In this document: in pieces, positions 54,480 to 64,000 of the stretch
How positions within the stretch are numbered: the stretch's first letter is position 1
How the letters are laid out: every line of letters begins with the position of its first letter
Assembly (NCBI RefSeq): GCF_000149955.1
Contig: NC_030991.1
Location: 803,746 to 867,745, forward strand
Reading direction: 5' to 3'
DNA: 64,000 nucleotides
From: Fusarium oxysporum f. sp. lycopersici 4287
Lineage: Eukaryota; Ascomycota; Sordariomycetes; Hypocreales; Nectriaceae
Program-made: the position numbers and the translations under genes
The notes under the pieces: model-generated
Database searches by the model: none
What the model was told of the DNA's origin: nothing
Seen by the model: only the letters and a program-made list of their open reading frames with translations

Positions 54480-55081
54480 CCGGATAGCTTAATGGAGTGG
54501 GTTTCAGGGGCTAGAGAGCGAAGGACTGCGAAGATGCTTTGGAGTATAACCTGTTGAAAAAATTGGGAATCCCCCTTATCTTCAGGATTCAGACTATTAG
54601 TCTGAAAGTCCTAGATTTAAAGTTCAAAGTCCTAGATGAAACTATCTAAAGATATAAACCCGAGAAGAGCTCTCATCCCAATAATGAACAACCAAGTTTC
54701 ATAAAATATAATTTTCACCCAGCACTACTGCGCAATATAAACAACATAACCCACAAAATACGATATTCTTCTCGGATACCGAGGGATCGTTGCTCTAAGT
54801 CCATTGGGCCATACATAGTTACATCAGCGCTTCCTGGCCAGGTACGCTCAATATATAATGCTCTTGCCCGATGTTGGTTTGCACGAAATACTCTGCACAC
54901 CATTGCAGAGCAGAGGACCCAATGTCAAGTGCTGTAGATCTGGATTCTGAAGCAGAAACCTGCAAGCGTCATCTATAATCTCCTCGTTAAAGCTATACAT
55001 TTCGCCATAAAGAATGTCCCCGCGACGAGGTTGAGACCTAGGGAACGTCAATACAGTTTTGCCACCTGTATCCCGAAGCAT
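54480..55081 (-). pseudogene. F-box/LRR-like gene relic split by an LTR
   Basis: On the minus strand, GEMYSFNEEIIDDACRFLLQ then NPDLQHLTLGPLLCNG resembles the LRR part of fungal F-box proteins. A frame continues through SLGIREEYRILW. When the solo LTR at 54552-54746 is skipped it resumes as LQSIFAVLRSLAPETHS. Frameshifts separate these pieces. The assignment is tentative. Confidence 0.45.
54552..54746 (+). mobile_element. Solo copia LTR with TAACC duplication
   Basis: 195 bp, diverged from the LTRs at 43 kb at many scattered sites, in the same orientation. It is flanked by TAACC on both sides (54547-54551 and 54747-54751), a perfect 5-bp target duplication. The hairpin arms CAGACT/AGTCTG are conserved though the loop has changed from AAC to ATT. 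Confidence 0.95.
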
Positions 55082-55237
55082 TGACTCATTTTATACGCTT
55101 TAGCCAGACTTTAGAATATTCCCGTCATAGATCTAGCTTGGGCGATGCTAGATGTAACAAAGTCGCAAGAATGTCTAGCTTCGTGTGACGAAAAGCTGTG
55201 CTTTCGCACGTGAGATCAGCCAATTCCCAGTAACCCT

Positions 55238-56460
55238 CTAGCCAGACAATGTGTTCTTCTCAGTCATTCCAACTCGACGAGCCTTGGCGTAGGCCCTGAT
55301 GAAATTAACCTTGTCCATCGGAGCGGAATCAGTCAACGAGGCGAACTTTTCCAACTCTCGTCGATATGCAGCCTTTGAGGCCTTGAACACTCCATTGTCC
55401 AGTGGTTGGAGTCCATGAGAGCAGTGTGCTGGCAGATAGCAGCAATAAACGTTGTTCAAAAAGCACATGGCCATCCATTCGTCCTTCCATCACTCAGCAC
55501 TGATCTTAAGGTGGGGAAAATGGAGAACATACTGTTGCATGGCTTCCATGGCCATCTAAAATGACCAGTCTCGCGTCTGACTCGTCAGCAGGTGTAGACT
55601 GGGGCAGATAAACTCTTTCAAGCCATTCGATGCCAATGTGGTCATCAGTCCAACAGTTGGGCGATGTTATATAATACCAGTCTGCTATCTGCTTAAACTC
55701 CTCAAGAAACCATTGTTTCTGTAGTTCTTTCCCCTTGAATATTATGCCAGGAGTCAAAGCGCGGCCGTCAGCAGTGACAGCTTCAATGAATGAAGTCTAA
55801 TTTCGGGTTTGTGGTCCTTTGAGAAAGGTCTTGCGCTTCGGGTCCGCGCTTCCAACAACCAAGCTATCTAGTCCTGAATGAAGTGGATTAGTCGGTCAAA
55901 ACTCAAGCACTGTCAAGGAATAGTGGTAAGCGCTTACCGAAACCAGTCATAATACCGCCTTCATCAACGTTGACGGTGTTTTCAGGCTTAATCCAGCCAT
56001 ACTGTCCATCCCGGATATCAAAGTACCAATGAACCGCTCTAGGTGTGAAAGAGTCGAACCTCTTGGCTTCTTGACGTTTACCCATCTTGGTCTTTAGGTC
56101 TGCGCGGCGATTAATCAATTTGATCACCCAGTTGCGTCCTAAGTCGGGATGTTCGCCCTGCTGCCTCAACAAGCCCATGACACAAGCGCGGATCTGACTG
56201 TGGGACGGAGCATAGCCCAAGGACTTCTGACGGAGAATCCAGAGAGCCATCCTATCCTCTTGGCTCTTGGATAAGCGTCGATGAGGGTGGATCTGCTCTT
56301 TCACGGCCCCGCGGCCGTTAAGTCTGTCGATTAGAGTGCTCCGAGGCACGCCCCGTCTATGAGCGGCTTGAGGGGGCGAAAAGCCATTATCAGTAACATC
56401 CAATATAGCCTCTGCCATGTCTTCCTCTGTATATTTCCATCGAACTCTTGATCTAGGCAT
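55238..56460 (-). pseudogene. Second pogo-like transposase family, with introns
   Basis: Exons 56460-55938, 55873-55533 and 55483-55238 are joined by GT-AG introns of 64 and 49 bp, giving 369 codons. The N-terminus carries CENP-B-type HTH motifs (AAHRRGVPRSTLIDRLNGRG). The catalytic residues lie in VNVDEGGIMTGFG, VILDGHGSHAT and HGLQPLDNGVF; the second junction follows SHAT and restores the normal spacing. One in-frame TAG at 55799-55797 sits where relatives have an aromatic residue, so the gene is dead. No terminal repeats were found. The sequence is only distantly like the pogo elements at 32 and 41 kb. Confidence 0.8.
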
Positions 56461-56869
56461 TTCTTTGTGGTTGCCACAGAAAAATGCCAAAAAAACATAG
56501 AAAAGAGCGGTGAGGAACTTGATGATTGAATTAACACTATTTCTATAGCACGGTATGCATACATCGCGTACCCCGCACGGCCTTCAAGGGCTACAATCGT
56601 TAACTCCAATCATTTCTATAATCAGAAAATGCATTGTCCTCCAAGTAGCTATTTATTTTGGCCAACATTTGTGTAAGTGAAGTTGATGAGTTTTGGTGAA
56701 GCTTTTTTTTATTTTGCTTGCCGAAAGAGGGGTTGTGGATGGTAATACTTTTCTTGTTCGCGCTAGGTTTCCTGCCAAATATCGATATGTAACTACATAA
56801 CAACATGGATAAGGAGAGGCAATAATGTGGCTTGTTGACGAATATGACTTATTATCAACAGGTAACAGA

Positions 56870-57050
56870 GGTGAATGCTTGCCGAAACCAGTCATAATAC
56901 CCCCCTCATCAACGTTGACGGTTATTTCAGGCTTGATCCAACCATATTGGCCCTCCCTGATATCAAAGTACCAATGAACCCCTTTGGGGGTAAAAGGGTC
57001 GAACCTGTTGGCTTCTTGAGGTCTACCCATCTTGGTCTTTAGGTCGTGTC
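56870..57050 (-). pseudogene. Partial repeat of the same transposase
   Basis: A minus-strand piece, GVHWYFDIREGQYGWIKPE then VNVDEGGIMTGFGK, duplicates the segment around the first catalytic Asp of the gene at 56460-55238, with several differences. Nothing else of the gene is attached, so it is an independent fragment. Confidence 0.8.
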
Positions 57051-57063
57051 CAATAGGTAGCAT

Positions 57064-57598
57064 GGTCAGAGTTGCCTAGTCGGGAAAGTCTGTGATGACG
57101 TTCCAGTTATACACCGCCCCGTCACTATTGCGACCCAATACCCTAAAGTCTCCGTATAAACCACTGCATATTTCGATAGCGATTTCGAATTATGGGGGAG
57201 TATTGATAGTTTTTGGTCGAGTAACAGTCCTAATGTGCTATAAGAGGTGGGGGCTTTAGAGGTGAGCTGAGAGCTGGTGGTTGTAATAGTCGAAAACGCA
57301 GCAGAAGAGGTGGTTTCAGTCTCTGTCAGAGCCGCTGAGTGGTTTCGGTCTCACTAAGACGCTTACTAAGAGTTGCGGTTGTCCCAATAGACGTGATAAT
57401 GCTCTCAGTAGAGGTTGGGACTTTTATGGTACAGTTGAGTAACCCTGTCAATGTCTTGATGGCAAGAGAGGTGGCTTGGGATCCCGAACAAGACGGCTTA
57501 GGCTTGCAGGGTCCACCGTGGATAGAGGAAAGGAATAAGGAAAGTAACCAACAAACCAGTTCATAACTCTAGCGAGGCTATTATAGTTATGTATGTAT
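57064..57598. other. Possible Ser/Thr-rich gene relic
   Basis: On the minus strand a frame-broken stretch is rich in Ser and Thr (VPTSTESIITSIGTTATL near 57390; TETETTSS-like near 57310), followed by EICSGLYGDFRVLGRNSDG near 57130. This could be a decayed cell-wall or secreted protein. The evidence is weak. Confidence 0.3.
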
Positions 57599-58053
57599 CT
57601 CCTTGACAGTCATAAGGCACAAATACATTGCATGCAAGGGATCGACAGAGATGTCATCCAATTATAATTTAGTAAAATTATGGTACTTCCTCCGCAGGCA
57701 TTTCTTGCCTATGATAAAAGTACCAACATTCAGGCCGCTTACAAATAGCTACATCACAGGAGTCACAACCCAACTGTGTATTACTGCCGACCTTCCTGCG
57801 TGCGGCCCTGCGGTTGAGGCTATCGTCAGATGCCGTACTCAACAGAGCCCGTTTTTTCCGGCCCTTTTGAGAGCTACAGGATCAAGGGGCAATTTGAATG
57901 CCCTGACATCCTAGGCAACGCCCTTGTTTCTTCGTCAGAATGAACGTCATAGAGGTTTTAGTGGAGAAAGTTTTGAAGTTACCTGAAGTACTGATATTAT
58001 GACTAATCTAGAGTGGGTCGGCAATGTATTTGTGCCTTATGACTGTCGAGGAG
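57599..58053. mobile_element. MITE with 34-bp TIRs and 10-bp duplication
   Basis: The ends CTCCTTGACAGTCATAAGGC and the complement of GCCTTATGACTGTCGAGGAG form inverted repeats that continue to ACAAATACATTGC. ATGTATGTAT flanks both sides (57589-57598 and 58054-58063). A 9-11 bp duplication would suit a Mutator-like (MULE) source, though the flank is itself a simple repeat, which weakens the count. There is no gene inside. Confidence 0.8.
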
Positions 58054-58249
58054 ATGTATGTATGTATATTTTCATCCGATGTGCCTTCAGCCCCGAAAAT
58101 TCCTCTTCTGGGTAACTGAACGTGCGGAGTTAATGACGTCTATTTATTACGAAATGCTATTAGCTGTTAGAGAACTAGTGCATCGCGACTCGAAATTAAG
58201 ATTCCCGTCAGAAAGCAATTTCTGCACGCGCGACAACAGACAACCTTAT

Positions 58250-59860
58250 CCAGCATGTCATCGGCACAAAAGGCGCATCGTATCGAGCCTGTTACCCGTC
58301 AGCAGGAGAATGAGGCGTCGCTGCCAAATAGCAGCTGCTCATCAAGTCTGATCTTCAGGAATGCGGTAGTTAGCCTAGAAGTGTAGCAGCTCGGGGCTGC
58401 CTTCGGGTGGCCACGGTCCGATAGAAATCGCAGCAACGCCCTCCATCGGGCCAGGCTCAGGTAATAATAAGAGATAATAAAGGAGAAAGAAAGAGAGAGA
58501 AATAGGAGGAGGAGGGGGATACGCAAGCGCGTCCTGCCTCGGTATTGTCTAGTAGCGAGGACAGATCTTCTGAAAGAAGGCACTCGCTTTAGATAGTTCG
58601 GCGAACTTGGTGAAGTCTTTTCCTATTGCCAGGTTGACTGCTGCATTCGGTAAAGGGCGAGCCTTTCCGATGACTCGGCGGTACCTTTCTGCAGTAGAAG
58701 ATATGATCGGGTGCTTTGTGTCGGTTGCACGAGCAGACCAGGTGTGCGTCGCCATGGTCGAATCTCTCGTGATATGCGGCGAAATCTCCGTGGAGGGATC
58801 TTACTGCCAGAAGATGGTGCAAGGCTGCGCGCGGGAGCGATAGCTCCAGAGGGCAGCCTGTAGTCGCCTTGAGATTGAGTCTCTTATACTGCTCAGGGGC
58901 AGAGGTAGACTACCACGTCTCGAATGCTTCTTTCGGTTTCTGTCTTGCGATCCGTCGCAAGTATGCTAGTGTTGGCTGAACTCCCTTAGGCTCGGGGGCT
59001 GATGATCCTGCTTTGGCCAGTTTATCGGCCTGTTCGTTGCCAGGGATTTCAGTGTGTCCTGGCACCCAGCGTACCTGTGTGGCTCTATGCGATGCCGCTA
59101 GTGCCTGAAACTCGAGAAAGACGTCCTGGGAGGAATCTGACGGTGTGCCTCGCAGGCATGTGGCGGCCGCGAGGTTGTGTAGGCAGACTATGATGTCTTG
59201 TGTTGCTGAATCTTCCAGGGTTAAGGCGGCTCTAAGGCCTTCCAGTGCTCCTGCAGCTTCGGCATCAAAGACCTCGGCCGGGCTAAGGCGACCTGATCCG
59301 TCGAGGACGGGGAAGTTGCCCTGGTGAATAGTGAAACCGTAGCTGGCAGCACCCTAAGAGGACAGAGAGCCATCTGAGTATACGACTAGGGTGAGCGGGT
59401 CGAGTGACTGCACGCAACGGAGGAAAGCGTCGGCTGTTTCCTTCTTCGATGCTGTCTACAGCGGTGGCATTTGTTCTTGGTTGAAGCATTGCTGGATGAG
59501 CTTCGGTCGTGCACACGGCGCAAGGAGCTCATCTGTACATCGAAGACGTGTTCGGAAGCTGCTTTCCGTCTGTGCTTAATATCTTCATTTAATAAGGTCG
59601 TGGTAAGCAGGTTTGCTGGGCGTGTTCGACTCGTCAGAGGGTGAGCCTCATCAAGCGATTTAAGTCGCGCAGAGAATCGGAGTCGCCGCGCTTCGAGGAG
59701 TTGCGCGACTAGCGGTATCCCACTTTCTCGGTGGAGAGCAGCAGTAGGTGTTGTCTTCCAGACGGGAAGTATAGCTCTCATGGACTGGTTCATGGCTTTG
59801 TTCATTCGCTGTATGAGATGCTGGTTGCTCGATGGCGGGTTTCTGGTAGGCTGGCTTCAT
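58250..59860 (-). mobile_element. Tad-like LINE 3' end, inverted
   Basis: The minus strand encodes the end of a reverse transcriptase region (RAILPVWKTTPTAALHRESG, LLEARRLRFSARLKSLDEAH), then in shifted frames an RNase H domain (CLHNLAAATCLRG, VRWVPGHTEIPGNEQADKLA), and then the post-RNase-H region with a Cys/His motif (CSCNRHKAPDHIFYC). Several stops and frameshifts make it inactive. It is the same LINE family as 29.6 kb in opposite orientation, judged by near-identical RNase H motifs and shared 3' sequence. Confidence 0.85.
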
Positions 59861-60095
59861 CGTGGGTAGCTTTGCCGGATGAGGGACTTGGCTAGGCGTT
59901 TACTTGCGGGACGATAGTGGACTCGGATCGATGTCCTCAGGTGGTGTTGGCATTGTGGTTGTTGAGTAACTGAATGGGTTTACCCTGAATAAATTTCTTT
60001 TCTCCTTAATATACTATTTGTTCGCTCCGATCGGGCCCTCAATCCCATGCATGCAACTTATATCAATTGGTGGACATCCTGAAGATAAGATTGAT

Positions 60096-61160
60096 TTAAG
60101 CATTTGGATCTGCAACTTCAGCATACGTAGGTGCGGGAGACATCTCGCCTCGCCGGGTTGAACGGGTTGCACGACCCAAGCTCATACCAACCTCGACCGA
60201 GACTTGAATACGCCGCTTGCTTAACTGCAACAGATCGTTGTCAAATTTAATCCTCTCCATCTGGAATGCGACAATAATGGAAGAGCCGCCAAACTGAAAA
60301 TGTCCCAGCTCATCACCCTTATTGACCTGTACGCCACTTTTCTGAAATTGCTCATGTATGCTGCATATGGTCAGAATTCGAACTATACATGCCTCCGGAG
60401 CATAATTGCACTTACACGACTGATCCCACATTCGTTGCTCCGATGGCGACAAACAAGACATCGCCAAATTCAGCCGTCTCGATGATGACATACGCCCTTC
60501 TATTTCTCGTTAAGATATCTACTTGACTCTGTAAAGCAACAGGATCGACTTGATAGTAGTCGCCGGGAATACTCCGAAATAATTTGATTTTGCCGGTCAC
60601 AGGTGAGTGGTATCGATGATAGTCTTGTGGTGATAGGCGAAAGCTGGCAACGGCTGCGTTTTCGTACTTTGAACCGAGTTGTGTGTCCATGACGAGATTG
60701 GTAATGCTGAAATCATGGCCTTTAATCCAAATCTTCTTTGTTTCTGCAACTGATTCGTACGTGACAACTCTTGAATCGGCCACAACGACCGCGGTTAATG
60801 CATCATCAGGCCGGTGGATCGGCCTTGAGCCGGCTTTATGCGCTCGGGCGAAAAAGTCTTCGAATGTGTTATACTCATTAATATCCGAAGGGTCAAAGTC
60901 ATCCATGTTGATACCATAATAATCAACGAATTTGCTAATTTGCTGCTTGGATGCTGGAGATGCCTCTTTCTTACCTATTCGCGTGTTAATAACTTCCACG
61001 TGCAGCACTGACCCCAAGGCATACCCTTTTCTAGGGACTTATTGTGCATATAAAGTCGCATGGCGTGTGTCGTATCGATCCATTCAGTGATATGGTTGAA
61101 CAGGAAGAGGAGCTTGAGCTTCTTGCCGAGCGGGATTATCTCCCGCTCGAGTTGCCCAGT
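60096..61160 (-). pseudogene. Phosphatidylserine decarboxylase, short and frameshifted
   Basis: The minus strand encodes a PSD, which turns phosphatidylserine into phosphatidylethanolamine. Exons: about 61160-60416 and 60360-60096, with a 55-bp GT-AG intron whose removal gives ATNVGSVVIHEQFQK. Seen are the active-site His segment DYHRYHSPVTG and the self-cleavage site FQFGGSSIIV, where Ser becomes the pyruvoyl group (GGSS, as in Psd2-type enzymes). The N-terminal part (KLKLLFLFNHITEW, MRLYMHNKSLEKGMP) is in a different frame from GSVLHVEVINTR, so about one base is missing near 61010. C2 and EF-hand regions of the large Psd2 type are absent, and no clear start is found before 61160. It may be a small cluster-type PSD spoiled by one deletion, or a fragment of a larger gene. 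Confidence 0.75.
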
Positions 61161-61494
61161 CTGCGACAGTATGTAAGAAAGTGTACAAGATAGGAGATCA
61201 CGGACAACTCACTTTACGATTGCAAGACAACCATCCCCAGTGGGCATTCTATTACGGGATTAGCACGCTAACTATAATGCTCTTATTCTATTCAATGAGG
61301 TTATCGTACTGGATGTACCCATGAAAGTAAATAGTTGAGGACGTTGTGGAAGAAAGCCGAAACACTCAACATTGTAGCAGAATTATCTGAATTTGTCAAG
61401 AAAGTTATTAAGATGCATGGGCCTGGTAATAACAGGGCGCCATGCCGCATTTATAAATAAATCTTGAGATTCCTCATGGCGCACTAGTGACGTC

Positions 61495-61585
61495 TGACGT
61501 CATAAATGTATACTAGTAAGTTAACCGTTGCGTTTATCACAACTATGAATAATTAATACGTATGTGAAGCCCTAGTTTGACGTCA
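61495..61585. promoter_or_regulatory. Two CRE-like TGACGTCA palindromes
   Basis: Perfect TGACGTCA occurs at 61495-61502 and 61578-61585, with a half-match TGACGTCT at 61488-61495. CREs are bound by ATF/CREB-type bZIP proteins. They lie about 330-430 bp upstream of the visible PSD sequence. Function is inferred only from the motif. Confidence 0.35.
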
Positions 61586-64000
61586 TTAACGAAACCTTTT
61601 TAGTGGATAATAATTTATATTTAATTGAGTTAAGGAAATGTATGACGTAGCATCGCCGTGCTATGTCCTGTTAATGGTATTATCATATCACAAGCAAGAC
61701 CGAAATAGAAAACCACGTCATTAGTTGCAGCAGGTAAAAAAGAAAGAAAAAACAAAAAAAGGGTCTTGGAGAATGCTATCAGCATACGGTTATTCGCCTC
61801 GTAAGCTAGACTCGCTACTTTGAAGTACAAGAGCAACACCAGTTGGGGGGCCATCTCTCCTGTTTGGACTTGTGGACTGCCACCGTTTACTGCCTGAGGA
61901 CCCTGGCACAGCCACATTATAAACTACAATTATGTTCTCATCCAGGAGTCCATCATCAATTAGGCGAATAAATCTGTGCATATGCTGCTTGCTTGTTCTT
62001 CAGCCTATTATACCCACGACAGTTCGCCGAGGGTGGATTATGGGACCTCAAGTGCTACCAGCACCGCCGATTCGTTGATTATACAGCGTCTGAAAGCAGA
62101 TAACTTTCCACAGGTAGAGACGAACCCTTTTCAGTAAAGATATAAGGTGTCGGAGATTAGCGAAGACATGTTTAATGGATTTAGGGCCATGTCAAACGGC
62201 CGCCATACCGCCTGATTCAATGGCCTCTGCCCAGCCAATTCTAATATTTCCCCTCATTAAACGTCGATCGAGACTACCTAGCAAGATGACACCTCATGGG
62301 CTTTAAGCGGATGAGATTGCTCGGAGCCCATTGTCGGAAGAGCGATGGTAGTGGTTGTTGCTAGCACTAGATATCAGAAGAAAAAAACATGCTATCATTG
62401 TTGTCTCAGAATCCCCAATTCATCCGGATATACAAGTTTCTGAACGGACGAAGGAGCATTATAAGCTCTTTTCCAGTATTCCACGCCCTCCTTACTAGCA
62501 GTTGCCTTATTCTTCCGTACATTCTCATTCATCGGGTTTACATATTCGCTGGATGGAGTCGAGGGGTGAGGCAGCAAACTGTTCATAGGCATCCAAGCAC
62601 CTGTGGTCTAGTATCATATTCGAGGTTAGCGTGGGAACAACACAATTGCATCTAGGGAGACTGCACCAAACAGAAATCGCACCGGGCACCAAATATCAGG
62701 ACACTATTACGACACTTGGCAGAGCCCTGTTCCTGGTCAATACTCAAGTCTTTAAGCCAGGAATGGAAGCTTACATAGTAATTCGCACAGGGGCTGGTCA
62801 TCTTAAGGAAAATGTCATCAATCAAAGAAAGCTTAGTCGTATGTTGACTCTCCAACGGAATGAAGAGGAAAGGTGTAAAAAGGATCAGAAAGAATGAGAT
62901 CAAGGATCGGCAGGGCCAGGATATGGAATCTTCTTAGCACAGCCTTTAACGCAACACAACCGCAAGGGGTAAAGTACTATCTTTAAATTAATTAACGACC
63001 CAATTGCTGGAGCAGAGGTCATTCTGATGACAAAATCCGCCAGCTCGTGCCGTTGTGGGTGCGATTGGTTTGGCTGCGTCAGTTAGGCAATTCTTACGTT
63101 CAATTGGCAGGTGGCCATTTACGCTAAATGTGCATACTAGTTCAAGAACCGCCAAATAATTTTGTCTTATAGAGCGGGCTGCAGTGTAATGTTGTGTCTG
63201 CACGGTGGTAGGGAACATGTTCTGATCAATCAAGCCAAGATTCTGAACCCATCTCAAACGCCCAGCTATTTTTTGTGGTAGGCGCTAGTCTCAGAAAGTT
63301 CGCCATTGTCATGTCATATCGTTGCAGGCCGTATGTGTGACACCTTGTTGACTAAATTGTGTATGTGGAAAGTTACCTGCATCCTGGCTCATGTTTGATT
63401 AGCAACGGGTAGGAGCCTCGAGTGGGGCACATGCTAAATCCATGCAAACTGCGCGTCCGGCGGCATTTAAAGCCTATTATGCGAGCCCTTATACCTTCAT
63501 TTAGGTCTATAACGTCGCGATTCGGTTGCTCTCGGTTTGATGGAGGCACACCTACGATTCTTACCGGAATAGTCCGAGCGTCTATACTTTGTTGTACTAT
63601 GTCTATGGTTGTTCACGCTGAATTAACCATGGTGCGCGCATATAAAATGAGGCACGGACCGCGACGGTCTTTCTGCAAAACAACCTTCCTGCAGGTGAAT
63701 TATCCTTGTTGCCAGAAAAACCCTCAAGAGCCATTAGGGATGCGGCTAAGGGGCCCCGGAGTTACAATTTTCAAGAGTTCGAGTTGGTCACAAACGTCAC
63801 GCCTACGACATTGCACAGATCTCTCTGGACTCTGACAAAGCCATCATGGAGGTTCTCAAAATAAAGGCGCTTCTCGGGCAGGAACTGCCAGGACTAGAGG
63901 TCGCTATAAGTATTGCGTAATTTTATTTGTAGGTAGTTAAAGGATAATGCTAACTTCGTCTCTAATACTACGCTATTTTATATCATAAGCTGTTAAATAA
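61586..64000. other. 2.4 kb with no supported gene
   Basis: Short frames exist, such as a minus-strand one with RLIDDGLLDENIIVVYNVAV at about 61930 and a plus-strand one ending KALLGQELPGLEVAISIA near 63900. They may be parts of host genes or relics but show no domain I recognise. Confidence 0.4.

Noticed and set aside
63422..63835. 137-codon plus-strand frame near the right edge
   Set aside because: Composition is not protein-like, and a different frame of the same stretch looks more coherent at its end, but neither is recognisable.

Overview
The window reads as a transposon-rich, gene-poor accessory region of a filamentous ascomycete, probably Pezizomycotina. The evidence is short GT-AG introns of about 50-90 bp in most host genes, a Zn2Cys6 regulator family close to NirA, an FlbA/Sst2-type RGS gene, an ATF-type bZIP gene, and Fot1/pogo, hAT, copia and Tad-like LINE elements. 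The species cannot be named from the sequence. Two runs of exactly 100 Ns (22223-22322 and 38699-38798) mark assembly gaps.

Layout. 1-5.2 kb: the C-terminal part of a CHAT-protease-like protein, a decayed F-box gene, a foldback MITE, and a six-cysteine secreted protein whose last cysteine lies in a tiny second exon. 5.2-14.8 kb: a decayed hAT element with GTTGTACAAC-rich ends, a reversed solo copia LTR, half of a second hAT transposase, a MITE that interrupts a Zn2Cys6 regulator, and a pogo-type MITE. 14.8-19.3 kb: a nearly intact NirA-like Zn2Cys6 gene with a GC-AG intron, a third Zn2Cys6 remnant, and a PH-domain (Meu6-like) gene with an expanded pentapeptide repeat. 20.4-24.1 kb: a 1.7-kb segment present twice in tandem, with an assembly gap at the join.

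24.5-32.2 kb is the most host-like part. An intronless phosphoenolpyruvate-synthase-like gene and an intronless pyruvate decarboxylase diverge from one 792-bp region, followed by a truncated LINE and a small membrane RING-H2 gene. 32.2-34.7 kb: a pogo element with an open 551-codon transposase, abutting an older relic of the same family. 35.4-40.6 kb: a bHLH regulator and a secreted TAP-like serine peptidase whose start is lost in the second gap.

41.4-49.2 kb: a decayed pogo copy, then a full copia element with LTRs that look identical and an open 1471-codon gag-pol, then the DEP-RGS half of an FlbA-like gene. The copia element has no target duplication, and its two flanks belong to different loci, so it appears to sit on a rearrangement junction. 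49.9-61.2 kb: an ATF-type bZIP gene, a four-helix membrane protein broken at a G10 run, an F-box/LRR relic split by a solo LTR with a perfect 5-bp duplication, a second intron-containing pogo-like transposase and a partial repeat of it, a MITE with a 10-bp duplication, an inverted LINE 3' end, and an N-terminally short, frameshifted phosphatidylserine decarboxylase. 61.2-64 kb has no gene I can support.

The PEP-synthase/PDC pair is the only set of genes with a clear shared pathway (pyruvate). The other host genes look like separate survivors among repeats. No CRISPR array, rRNA or tRNA was recognised.
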